Of a stretch of DNA of 32,953 nt, positions 22,074-29,868 are shown piece after piece. How positions within the stretch are numbered: the first letter of the stretch is position 1; the number at the start of each line of letters is the position of its first letter. The notes under the pieces were generated by a model that did no database searches, was not told where the DNA came from, and saw nothing but the letters and a program-made list of their open reading frames with translations. The DNA lies in NCBI GenBank assembly GCA_017309115.1, contig JAFLEF010000066.1:1-32953 (forward strand), given 5' to 3'. Made by a program: the position numbers and the translations under genes. Source of the DNA: Verrucomicrobiota bacterium. GTDB taxonomy: Bacteria > Verrucomicrobiota > Verrucomicrobiia > Limisphaerales > UBA9464.

Positions 22074-24932
22074 ATGAAACGAATGTTTGAACACCTCAGC
22101 CGGTGCCTCAGAGGCGGCGGCTGGATCGCGGCGATAGCGGCGCTTCTGCCCGCCAGTCACGCCGCCACTACCATCGGAATCAATTTCTCCGATGATTGGG
22201 CCGATGGCGGTGGCGCCGCCGTGACCCAGGATGCGTTCGGCGTGCCGGCGGCCAATTGGTACAACATGCCGCGCGTCTTCAACTCGATCGCCGGCCCCTC
22301 CGTCTCCTCCAACGCCGTCGTCACTCTCCCCGAAGGCGGCACGCTGCTCGTGGAATGGACGTGCGTGAATACCTACAGCCTCGCCGCCGACGTGCCGGTC
22401 GATGGCCCCGGTGAGGATCAGGTGATTTACGGTTATCTCGACGACACCGGCGTGGGATACCAAGTCAAGGTGAGTGGTTTCCGCAATTCCATGTCGGGCT
22501 ATTCGCTGACGCTGATCGCTTCGACCGACGGCGGTGAAGGCTTCACCGATGCCAATGTCGTCACCACCACCGGAACCAATGTCGTTCAATACACCGACAT
22601 CCAAAACCCGAGCTTCGCGGGCGGCGTCTTCAGTGTCAGCAGCGTCACCCCGGAGATTGCCACCGTGGCCGCCAACAACACCGCCACACTTACCGGCGTG
22701 CCGCGCGCCGGAGCCCTACGTTCCACCCTGGCTGGTTTCCTGATCACCTACACCGCGGGCGGCAGCAATCCTCCGCTGATCGAATCCCAACCGACCGGCC
22801 CAACCGGACCCACCTATTCCGGCTCCCCGTTGACGGTCAGCGCCCTGGCCTCCGGCTCCTCACCGCTGGCCTATCAATGGCGGTTGAACGGCAGCCCGAT
22901 CACCGGTGCCACTGCCGCCACCTACACGAAGCCCGTCTCCACCGTGGGCGACAGTGGCGACTATGACGTCGTGGTCACCAACAGCTTCGGAGCGATCACC
23001 AGCAGCATCGTTAACGTAACGGTCTCGGCCATTGTCACTCCGACCATCACTTCGCCCCCGGTGTCGCAGACGTTCTTCTCGGGCTATCCCGCCACCTTCT
23101 CCGTTCAAGCCACTGGCGGACAACTGGCGTACCAATGGTCCAAGGGAACGTCGCCCATCGCCAACGCGACCAACTCCACGCTCACGCTGCCCAGCGTGAC
23201 GAGCGCCGACGCCGGCACCTACACCGTCAAGGTCAGCAACTCCGCTGGCACTGCGGAAGCCTCCGCGACCTTGACCATCGCCGAACCCGGCGCGCCCTAT
23301 CCGACTGCGGTGGCCGCCACCAAGCCGATGCTTTATTTCCGGCTGAACGAGACCACCCCCATTGCTCAAGCCACTGCCACCAATCGCGGCAGCCTCGGAT
23401 CGGCCGGCACTGGTCTCTACGTCGGCGCCTACAGCCTGCTCTCCCCTGGCGCGCTCGTCGGCAGCAGCGACACCGCTGTCACGCTCTCCGGTGGTCGGGC
23501 GGTTGTAGCCTACAACGAAGCGCTGAATCCGGCCGGCTCCTTTACTGTGGAATGCTGGGCGAAGCCCGCCAATACCGCGTCGGGCAACCGGATCCTCGTT
23601 CAGTCCATGATCAACGGCGAAATCCCTGAAAACACCGCCGACCGCACTGGCTGGGCGCTGCGTCAGGTGGGCTCGAATCTGCAGTTCCTCGTCGGCCTCG
23701 AATTTGGTGGAGCGTTCTATCAGTTCGTGACGGCCGAAGGCGCCATCCAGGGCGAAGTCTGGAGTCACTACGCCGCCACCTACAACAGCGAGGCCCTCTC
23801 CGTCTCTCTGTTCGTCAATGGCCTCGAAGTGACCAACGTCGTACTCACCGAGCCGCTGATTCCCAACAAGGCGGCCCCGGTGATCGTGGGCGATCGCGGC
23901 TACGGTGGCTGGACCTTCCAAGGCGGCCTGGATGAAGTCGCCATCTATCCTTCGCTGCTCACGCCCGCCCAGTTGCTCGCGCACTACCAGGCCGGCACCA
24001 ACGCCGCGACCTCCGCGACTTATCCCAACCTCGTTATCAACGCCGGCGCCGTCGAGTACCTGCGCCTGGACGACGCCGGACTCGCCCCCGGAGCCAACTC
24101 CGCCGTCAACAACGGCACCCTGGGCTCGGCCTGGACCGGCACCTACGCCGGAGCCGGATCAACCCTCGGCAACCCGCTCATCGCCACCGGTACCGATGGT
24201 CCCCGACCAACGCCGTTCCCCGGACTCGAAACCTCCAATGACGCCGTGGCCATGACCAATGGCTGGGTCACCTCGCCCCAGCTCACCCTCGGCAATCAAG
24301 TCACCGCCATCGTCTGGCTCAATCGCCAGGAAATCTCCACTACCGGCGACCTGAGCTGGCCCGCCTGGCTCGGCGGCGGCGGTCTGCACCTCAACAACGG
24401 TTCGGCCACCAATCCCGACGCGGAACTCCGCTATCACTGGAACGGCGGGGAATGGGGCTGGGGCTCCGGTCTGTTCGTCCCGGCCAATGTCTGGACCTTC
24501 GCAGCCCTGGTCGTCGAACCTACCCAGGCAGTCATCTACATGTCGGAAGGCAACACGCTGTTGTCCTCCACCAACGCCGTGAATCACGCACCCATGGTCG
24601 TGACGTCGCCTCCGGGATTCGGCGGCAATCAGCCCGCTCGCGCCGACCGCAATTACATCGGTCAGCTCGATGAAGTGGCGGTTTACGATCGCGCGCTCTC
24701 CGGCGAGGAAATCACGGCGGTCTTCAACAGCGCCTTCTCCACCGGACCGGTGCCGCCCAGCGCGCTCACCCTGAGCGTGGTTGGCGGGGAATACTTCCTG
24801 TCCTGGACCTCCGGCGCGCTGCAAGCCGCCCCGTCCCTCAATGGAACCTTCACCGACGTGGCCGGCGCGACTTCACCCTACAAGATGGTGCCGTCCGCAG
24901 GTCTGAACTTCTACCGGCTGCGCGCGAACTAA
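22074..24932 (+). CDS. Surface protein with Ig-like and two LamG domains, 952 aa
   Basis: Start ATG 22074 (or 22083) gives a signal peptide ending near PASHAA. Residues about 26-230 are an unrecognised N-terminal domain (TTIGINFSDDWADGGG). Ig-like domains at about 235-315 (SPLAYQWRLNGSPITGATAA) and 322-402 (QLAYQWSKGTSPI; DAGTYTVKVSN). Two LamG/concanavalin domains at about 408-640 (FTVECWAKPANTASGNRI; GLDEVAIYPSLLTPAQLLAH) and 650-880 (TAIVWLNRQ; QLDEVAVYDRALSGEEI). A short module at the end (YFLSWTSGALQAAPSLNG) is of the kind seen in other verrucomicrobial exported proteins. Likely carbohydrate-binding or adhesive. A terminator follows. Confidence 0.85.
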   Translation: MKRMFEHLSRCLRGGGWIAAIAALLPASHAATTIGINFSDDWADGGGAAVTQDAFGVPAANWYNMPRVFNSIAGPSVSSNAVVTLPEGGTLLVEWTCVNTYSLAADVPVDGPGEDQVIYGYLDDTGVGYQVKVSGFRNSMSGYSLTLIASTDGGEGFTDANVVTTTGTNVVQYTDIQNPSFAGGVFSVSSVTPEIATVAANNTATLTGVPRAGALRSTLAGFLITYTAGGSNPPLIESQPTGPTGPTYSGSPLTVSALASGSSPLAYQWRLNGSPITGATAATYTKPVSTVGDSGDYDVVVTNSFGAITSSIVNVTVSAIVTPTITSPPVSQTFFSGYPATFSVQATGGQLAYQWSKGTSPIANATNSTLTLPSVTSADAGTYTVKVSNSAGTAEASATLTIAEPGAPYPTAVAATKPMLYFRLNETTPIAQATATNRGSLGSAGTGLYVGAYSLLSPGALVGSSDTAVTLSGGRAVVAYNEALNPAGSFTVECWAKPANTASGNRILVQSMINGEIPENTADRTGWALRQVGSNLQFLVGLEFGGAFYQFVTAEGAIQGEVWSHYAATYNSEALSVSLFVNGLEVTNVVLTEPLIPNKAAPVIVGDRGYGGWTFQGGLDEVAIYPSLLTPAQLLAHYQAGTNAATSATYPNLVINAGAVEYLRLDDAGLAPGANSAVNNGTLGSAWTGTYAGAGSTLGNPLIATGTDGPRPTPFPGLETSNDAVAMTNGWVTSPQLTLGNQVTAIVWLNRQEISTTGDLSWPAWLGGGGLHLNNGSATNPDAELRYHWNGGEWGWGSGLFVPANVWTFAALVVEPTQAVIYMSEGNTLLSSTNAVNHAPMVVTSPPGFGGNQPARADRNYIGQLDEVAVYDRALSGEEITAVFNSAFSTGPVPPSALTLSVVGGEYFLSWTSGALQAAPSLNGTFTDVAGATSPYKMVPSAGLNFYRLRAN

Positions 24933-24952
24933 ACCTCGCCTCACGCCGTCAC

Positions 24953-24988
24953 GCCGGCCAACAGGGCAACCTGTTGGCCGGCTTTTTT
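24953..24988 (+). terminator. Intrinsic terminator
   Basis: Perfect 13-bp stem GCCGGCCAACAGG/CCTGTTGGCCGGC, loop GCAA (a GNRA tetraloop), then six T. Ends the Ig/LamG gene. Confidence 0.95.
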
Positions 24989-25047
24989 CTGGGCCCGTAG
25001 CGGGGGAAGTCCTTTTCCCCGACAGCGCCTCCCGCCACACTCCCCGC

Positions 25048-26874
25048 GTGATCCATCGTCGCCTGCGCCACTTCGTCGTCGGGATGTTTGCCCTCTGGGC
25101 CTCGACCACCTTCGCTGCCGAGCCGCAACAAACCCCGGATGGCCGCATCACCTTCCCCGCCTCAGCCGCGCGCTTGTCCGGCGATCAAACCCAACTGGTC
25201 ACTCCCACCGACGGCCCAGCCTCCGTCACCCTGACCGCCGGTAGCGCCGCAGAATGGAACTTCAAGCCCACCCGCTGGGGACGCTACGACCTTGTGATGA
25301 ACTACGCCCTGGCCGGAATCGCGCCCGAGGTCCGCCTCGTTCTGGCCGGACAAGCGTTCACGTTCACGCCGCCCGTCACCGGCAGTTCCCAACGGTTCAG
25401 CAACGCCGTCGCCGCCCGGGTGTATTTGCCGGCGTCCGATCCCTTTTCGCTCCAAGTGGCCACTCTGGGCCAACCCGGCTTCACCGGCTTGCATCTGAGT
25501 TCGCTCACGCTGATTCCCGCGCCGGAAGGTGGCGAGATCACCCAGGCCGCCAACGGCGTGATCACCTTGCACTCCGGCGAGGCGACGACGCACAGCGTCA
25601 TGATGCGTTATGAACCGGCGACCAACAAAAACTGCCTCGGCTATTGGGTGAATCCGGCGGACTGGGCGGACTGGACCTTCCAGGTCAAACAACCCGGCAC
25701 CTACGACGTCCAGGTCTGGCAAGGCTGCGGCACCGGCCACGGCGGCAGTGATGTCCTGGTCGAAGTGGGCGATCAGAAATTTCCCTTCGTCGTGGAGGAA
25801 ACCGGCCACTTCCAAAACTTCGTTCCGCGCACCCTCGGCCGGGTGACGTTCCCCGCCGCTGGCACTTACACGCTTGCCATCAAACCTCAGCGCAAACAGG
25901 GCGGCGCCGTGATGGATATCCGCCAGATTCGACTCGTCCCGCCCACCACGGCTAAAGCCCCTCCGGCGGGCGCGCGGGATTTGGTCAACGCGAAACGCGT
26001 GGTGGTCCTCGGCGACAGCATCACTTACGCCGGCGGCTGGGTGGAACTCGTCGAGACCTGGCTGCAACTCAACCTTCCCGAGGCCCAGGTGCAGTTCTTC
26101 AATCTGGGTCTGCCGAGCGAAACGGTCTCCGGATTATCCGAACCCGGCCACGCTGGCGGATCCTTTCCCCGCCCCGGATTGCTGGAACGGCTGGATCGCG
26201 TGCTGACCAAGGCCAAGCCTGATCTGATCATCGCCTGCTACGGCATGAACGACGGGATCTACTTCCCGCTCGCCGAGGACCGCTCCAAAAAATTCCAGGA
26301 GGGGATGCGGCAACTGCGCAGCAAAGCCGCCCATGAAGGCATCAGAGTGATTCACGTCACTCCGCCGGTCTTCGATCCCCTCCCCCTCGCCGGCCGCACG
26401 CTCCCCGCCGGGCGAACCGAATATCCGTCCCCGTATGAAGGCTACAATGAGGTGCTCGACCGCTACTCCGAATGGCTGCTGTCGCAACGCGGGCAAGGCT
26501 GGGAAGTCATCGATGCCCACGGCCCGATGAGCCAGTTCCTGGCCGAGCAGCGTCAGACGAATCCGAAGTTCATCCTGGCTGCCGACGGTGTTCACGCGAA
26601 TGAGCAGGGCCACTGGCTCATCGCTCGGGAGGTACTGCGGCACTTCGGCGCGACACCGGAATTGCTGGCGGCGCCGACCCCTACGCTGCTCCTCGCCTCG
26701 TCCCCGCGCGGTCCGGAAGTGTACGAACTCGTGAAGCAACGTCAGAACGCCCTGAAGGATCCTCTGCTGACCGCCGTGGGGCATCAACGCCCCGGCATGG
26801 GCGCCGGCAAGCCTCTACCCCAAGCCGAACAAGACGCCGCCGCCGTCACTGCGAAACTGGTTTCGGGACGGTAA
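25048..26874 (+). CDS. Secreted SGNH/GDSL hydrolase with N-terminal sugar-binding-like domains, 608 aa
   Basis: Starts with GTG 25048 and has a signal peptide (VGMFALWASTTFAAEP). Residues about 27-300 hold two beta-sandwich regions (GRYDLVMNYALAGIAPEVRL; PGTYDVQVWQGCGTGHGGSD then FPAAGTYTLAIKPQ), like carbohydrate-binding or DUF5077-type domains. The catalytic part begins near residue 316: GDSI gives Ser324, NLGLPSE the Gly block, YGMND Asn401, and DGVH Asp513 and His516. These match SGNH ester hydrolases such as sugar O-acetylesterases. The stop codon falls in the first unit of a TAAGGGG repeat. It may deacetylate extracellular polysaccharide. Confidence 0.87.
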   Translation: MIHRRLRHFVVGMFALWASTTFAAEPQQTPDGRITFPASAARLSGDQTQLVTPTDGPASVTLTAGSAAEWNFKPTRWGRYDLVMNYALAGIAPEVRLVLAGQAFTFTPPVTGSSQRFSNAVAARVYLPASDPFSLQVATLGQPGFTGLHLSSLTLIPAPEGGEITQAANGVITLHSGEATTHSVMMRYEPATNKNCLGYWVNPADWADWTFQVKQPGTYDVQVWQGCGTGHGGSDVLVEVGDQKFPFVVEETGHFQNFVPRTLGRVTFPAAGTYTLAIKPQRKQGGAVMDIRQIRLVPPTTAKAPPAGARDLVNAKRVVVLGDSITYAGGWVELVETWLQLNLPEAQVQFFNLGLPSETVSGLSEPGHAGGSFPRPGLLERLDRVLTKAKPDLIIACYGMNDGIYFPLAEDRSKKFQEGMRQLRSKAAHEGIRVIHVTPPVFDPLPLAGRTLPAGRTEYPSPYEGYNEVLDRYSEWLLSQRGQGWEVIDAHGPMSQFLAEQRQTNPKFILAADGVHANEQGHWLIAREVLRHFGATPELLAAPTPTLLLASSPRGPEVYELVKQRQNALKDPLLTAVGHQRPGMGAGKPLPQAEQDAAAVTAKLVSGR

Positions 26875-26898
26875 GGGGTAAGGGGTAAGGGGTAAGGG
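26872..26898 (+). repeat. TAAGGGG heptamer repeat
   Basis: About four tandem TAAGGGG units starting at the stop codon of the SGNH gene. Likely slippage-prone; the stop is kept in each unit, so changes in copy number would not alter the protein. Confidence 0.9.
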
Positions 26899-26938
26899 CG
26901 GGCAGTATGCGACCCGGTAGGGCGACGCTCCGCGGAGT

Positions 26939-26992
26939 CTATGGAGTGCGGTAGCGAAGCCTGCGTAGCTACCGCTTTCCCCTGGGCGAGGC
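26939..26992 (+). repeat. AGTGCGG hairpin repeat, copy 2
   Basis: CTATGGAGTGCGGTAGC and GCTACCGCTTTCCCCTGG form the same hairpin as at 8288 (GCGGTAGC/GCTACCGC), with a slightly different loop. Confidence 0.85.
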
Positions 26993-27005
26993 CTCGGCAG
27001 CGATC

Positions 27006-27076
27006 ACGCGTCGAGTGTTGCAGAATTCTCGCCTTCGACTGACGCCCCCCAAAGCGGCAGAGGGCTGCCGCAGTCC
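27006..27076 (+). repeat. 71-bp dispersed repeat, copy 1
   Basis: Begins ACGCGTCGAGTGTTGC and ends with hairpin GCGGCA/TGCCGC and GCAGTCC. Differs from the copy at 32791 at 7 of 71 positions; two of these changes keep a hairpin pair. Confidence 0.9.
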
Positions 27077-27345
27077 AAACGCTTCGCGACTACCTTGCTG
27101 CCGACCGCTTCCCTGTGGACTGCGGAAGCCTTTCTACCGCTTTCCCATTCCACCGCCGCGCCGAAACATCACACGCCCCAGCACCCTCCAACGCCTCGCT
27201 CTACCAAAGCAGCAGAAAGTCTGCCCGCACTCCAAACGCTTCGCGACTCCCTTTACCGCCTCTCCAAGTCTCCTACTCCCTCTTTCGTCCCCTTTCCAGA
27301 TTCCTCCCTCCGGCTTTCAAGCGAGACACCGAGCAACCGCCCCCC

Positions 27346-27359
27346 TAGCCTTGCCGCCG
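27346..27359 (+). promoter_or_regulatory. Possible -10 box close to the start codon
   Basis: TAGCCT (27346-27351) lies 8 bases before the ATG at 27360. GAGACA at 27323-27328, 17 bases upstream, could serve as a -35. The region is part of a dispersed repeat. Confidence 0.3.
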
Positions 27360-28820
27360 ATGGAGGCAACCACGGAGCGGCATCCGCGCGGAATCTACAC
27401 ACTCTTCTTCACCGAGATGTGGGAGCGCATGAGCTACTACGGCATGCGCGGATTGCTGGTGCTGTTTATGGTCGATGCCGTGAGCCGGGGCGGGCTCGGC
27501 CTCTCGGACGAAGTCGCCACCGCCATCTACGGACTCTACACCGCCGCCGTTTATCTGGTCGCACTGCCGGGCGGCTGGATCGCTGATCGACTCCTGGGAG
27601 GCCAACGCGCGGTGTGGTACGGCGGATGTCTCATCACCGCCGGCCATTTCGCCCTCGCCGTACCGCAAGTGCCTTTTTTCTTTTCCGGATTGCTCCTCGT
27701 GGTCCTCGGCACCGGTCTGCTCAAACCCAACATCAGCACGCTGGTCGGCCAATTGTATCCGGAAGGTGGCGCGCGGCGGGATGCCGGATTCACGCTGTTC
27801 TACATGGGCATCAACCTGGGGGCCGCCATCGGACCGCTGGTATGCAGTGCCCTCGGAGAAAAGCTCAACTGGCACTACGGATTCGGCGCCGCTGGCATCG
27901 GCATGCTCGCCGGACTGATTCAATTCCGCCTGACACGCCATCACCTGGGCACGGCCGGACTCGTCCCACCCTCGCCACCCGAAAATCCGGGCCGGCTCTG
28001 GCTGGGCGTAGGCCTCGGATTGGTCGCCATCGCGCTGATCGCCGGTCTCGCCCTCGCCGGCGTTCTACCCCTGAACCCGGTGTGGCTCGCCAGTCGCACC
28101 GCCGCCGTCATTGTGGGACTGGCCCTGGCGTACTTCGGCTGGGTGCTGCTGGGGGTCAAACTGGAACCCGTGGAACGCGGACGCGTCATCGTCATCATCA
28201 TTCTCTTCCTCGCCGCCGCCCTGTTCTGGAGTGGATACGAACAAGCCGGCTCTTCGCTCAATCTCTTCGCCGACCGCTACACCAACCGAACGGTGAACGG
28301 CTTCGAAGTACCGGCTGGCTGGTTTCAGTCGTTGCCCGCCATCTTCGTCATCGTCTTCGCGCCAGTGGTCGCCTGGATCTGGCTGGGCCTGGCGCGGCGC
28401 GGCAGAAACCCATCCCTAGTCGTGAAGCTCGCCTGGGGTTTGGTGCTCCTGTCCTCGAGCTTCTTGGTGCTCATGATCGGTTCCAAGCGGGCACTGGCCC
28501 AGGGAACAGTCTGGCCCACTTGGCTGATCCTCACGTATCTGCTGCAGGTGTTCGGTGAATTGCTCCTCAGTCCGGTGGGGCTTAGCTCCGTCACCAAGCT
28601 TGCGCCCGCCCGGTTAGCCGGTCAGATGATGGGCGTTTGGTTCCTCGCCGCGTCCCTCGGCAATCTGTTGGCGGGCTTGCTGGCCGGTCAGGTCACCGGC
28701 GCCAACGCCTCGGCCATGCCCGCGCAGTTCCTCCAAGTCACCCTCATCAGCGGTGTCGCTGGAGCGTTGCTGCTGGTGTTGGCCAGACCAATCCGACGAT
28801 TGATGGGTGGCGTCACCTGA
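27360..28820 (+). CDS. POT/PTR2-family proton-coupled peptide transporter, 486 aa
   Basis: Inner-membrane symporter of the major facilitator superfamily that imports di- and tripeptides. The N-terminal FFTEMWERMSYYGMRGLL (about residues 17-34) contains the ExxER proton-coupling motif and the conserved Tyr pair. GTGLLKPNIS (about 118-127) and FYMGINLGAAIGPL (about 145-158, the PTR2 signature) follow. About 12-14 hydrophobic helices can be traced to the end. The frame is open from 27015, but homology begins at ATG 27360. Genomic setting, downstream of extracellular hydrolases, fits uptake of breakdown products. Confidence 0.9.
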   Translation: MEATTERHPRGIYTLFFTEMWERMSYYGMRGLLVLFMVDAVSRGGLGLSDEVATAIYGLYTAAVYLVALPGGWIADRLLGGQRAVWYGGCLITAGHFALAVPQVPFFFSGLLLVVLGTGLLKPNISTLVGQLYPEGGARRDAGFTLFYMGINLGAAIGPLVCSALGEKLNWHYGFGAAGIGMLAGLIQFRLTRHHLGTAGLVPPSPPENPGRLWLGVGLGLVAIALIAGLALAGVLPLNPVWLASRTAAVIVGLALAYFGWVLLGVKLEPVERGRVIVIIILFLAAALFWSGYEQAGSSLNLFADRYTNRTVNGFEVPAGWFQSLPAIFVIVFAPVVAWIWLGLARRGRNPSLVVKLAWGLVLLSSSFLVLMIGSKRALAQGTVWPTWLILTYLLQVFGELLLSPVGLSSVTKLAPARLAGQMMGVWFLAASLGNLLAGLLAGQVTGANASAMPAQFLQVTLISGVAGALLLVLARPIRRLMGGVT

Positions 28821-28839
28821 ACGGGAAAGAGGCAGTTGG

Positions 28840-28874
28840 AACCGCAGATTAAACACAGATTAACGCAGATTTTT
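28840..28874 (-). repeat. Left arm of perfect 35-bp inverted repeat
   Basis: AACCGCAGATTAAACACAGA then TTAACGCAGATTTTT; exact reverse complement of 29664-29698. Belongs to the AATCTGCG repeat family but with the TAATCTGTGTT variant centre. Confidence 0.92.
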
Positions 28875-28898
28875 AATGATAGAATTCTTACGCATGCG

Positions 28899-29294
28899 AT
28901 GAAAATTTTAACAATAGTTGCATTTAGCAGCATATGCATAATTTTGTTAATTCTTCTGCGGCAACTGTATTTAGACAATGGTATTGGCAGCCGGATGGGA
29001 CCCGTGGAGTCGACTCGCGCTTCTCTGGCTAGAATGGAGAAATGGTTTATATTTTATCGGGACACTCATGGGCATTGGCCAGTTACAAACGATTGGCAAG
29101 TTGCGATCATTCGGCAAATGGGTAGTGACAAAAGCAATACATTCAGTGATTTGTGGGGTAATAAATTGGTATATTTTGTTACATCGACTAATGGAGTCGT
29201 TTATTCATTTGGGCCGAATGGAGTCGATGACAAATGTCGCGACGACGATATTTACTGGGAGATTTTTAGAGAGAACTCGACGCGCCAGCCATAG
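28899..29294 (+). CDS. AT-rich gene for a pseudopilin-like (GspG-type) protein, 131 aa
   Basis: ATG 28899 is followed by a hydrophobic helix (MKILTIVAFSSICIILLILL) and, at about residues 93-125, the pattern DLWGNKLVYFVTSTNGVVYS then FGPNGVDDKCRDDDIYWEI, which resembles the C-terminal part of type II secretion major pseudopilins (WG-x-L/P-Y...S-GPDG-D...DDI). The N-terminal prepilin peptidase site and glycine-Phe start are absent, so it is not a normal pseudopilin. Codon use and base content are far more AT-rich than its neighbours, as if recently acquired. It is enclosed by perfect 35-bp inverted repeats. Confidence 0.65.
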   Translation: MKILTIVAFSSICIILLILLRQLYLDNGIGSRMGPVESTRASLARMEKWFIFYRDTHGHWPVTNDWQVAIIRQMGSDKSNTFSDLWGNKLVYFVTSTNGVVYSFGPNGVDDKCRDDDIYWEIFRENSTRQP

Positions 29295-29868
29295 CACTCG
29301 CGGTTTCCTCCCGAAGTGCCGACTATAACTTCAACTCCTGATTCGAAATCGGGCTTAGCTGCCAGGACATTCCGGATAGCACCGTGGGGTGCTTGGGGCC
29401 CAAGCTTGAGTTCGAACCAGTCATCCGTCTCCTTCCCATCACTCCCGCCAGATTCTGTCACCCCCCGGGTTCATCCCTAAATCTGACGATTGCCCGGACC
29501 AGGGGCCCATTCGGGTAGCGTTACCGGGCTGCAACTCCTACTTGATGACGGCCGGACCATCTCCGTTCCCGTGGAAAACGGTCTTTTGGTGTTTCAGCGA
29601 GTTTGAGGTCGAGGGAACAGCTGGCTGATCGGTTGGAAAGAAAAATGACCCTCTTTCTGCCGAAAAAATCTGCGTTAATCTGTGTTTAATCTGCGGTTCA
29701 CTTCACCTCGGGTTGATTCGCGGTGGGTCTCAATCGTTCCGGCCAAGATCGTCAGGTTCCTACGCTGGTAATCCTTGGCCAGTTCGCGAAGGGGTTCGGA
29801 ACTAGCCGGACCGCTGGGCCCAACCCACGGTTAAGGCCGCGTTGGGAGCATCCCGACGTCGCCCGCTC
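29295..29868. other. Gene-poor stretch, 574 bp
   Basis: No gene I can defend. A minus-strand frame at 29252-29461 (69 codons, containing ELKLGPQAPHGAIRNVLAAK) looks partly protein-like, but it overlaps the AT-rich gene and has no start context. The region holds the right arm of the inverted repeat and then about 170 bases before the metallopeptidase gene with no clear promoter. Confidence 0.5.
29664..29698 (+). repeat. Right arm of perfect 35-bp inverted repeat
   Basis: AAAAATCTGCGTTAATCTGT then GTTTAATCTGCGGTT, exactly complementary to 28840-28874. No target-site duplication is seen outside the pair. Confidence 0.92.

Larger units (their letters stand above)
26875..27359. other. Gene-free stretch packed with repeats, 485 bp
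   Basis: Holds the TAAGGGG run, the AGTGCGG hairpin repeat (26939), the 71-bp repeat (27006), further AGTCTGC/AAACGCTTCGCGAC words (27230) and a diverged copy of the CCAGATTCC...CGGCTTTC repeat (about 27295-27330) that may carry the promoter of the next gene. No gene: the upstream extension of the transporter frame reads low-complexity Pro/Arg/Ser sequence. Confidence 0.75.

Noticed and set aside
22860-23984. Long minus-strand ORF (374 codons) opposite the Ig/LamG gene
   Set aside because: Antisense shadow with Arg/Gly-rich low-quality sequence and no domain.
27015-27359. 115-codon N-terminal extension of the peptide transporter
   Set aside because: It translates dispersed repeats; family homology begins at ATG 27360.
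29252-29461. 69-codon minus-strand ORF near the inverted repeat
   Set aside because: Overlaps the AT-rich gene on the other strand and has no recognisable domain or start context; kept only as a note.
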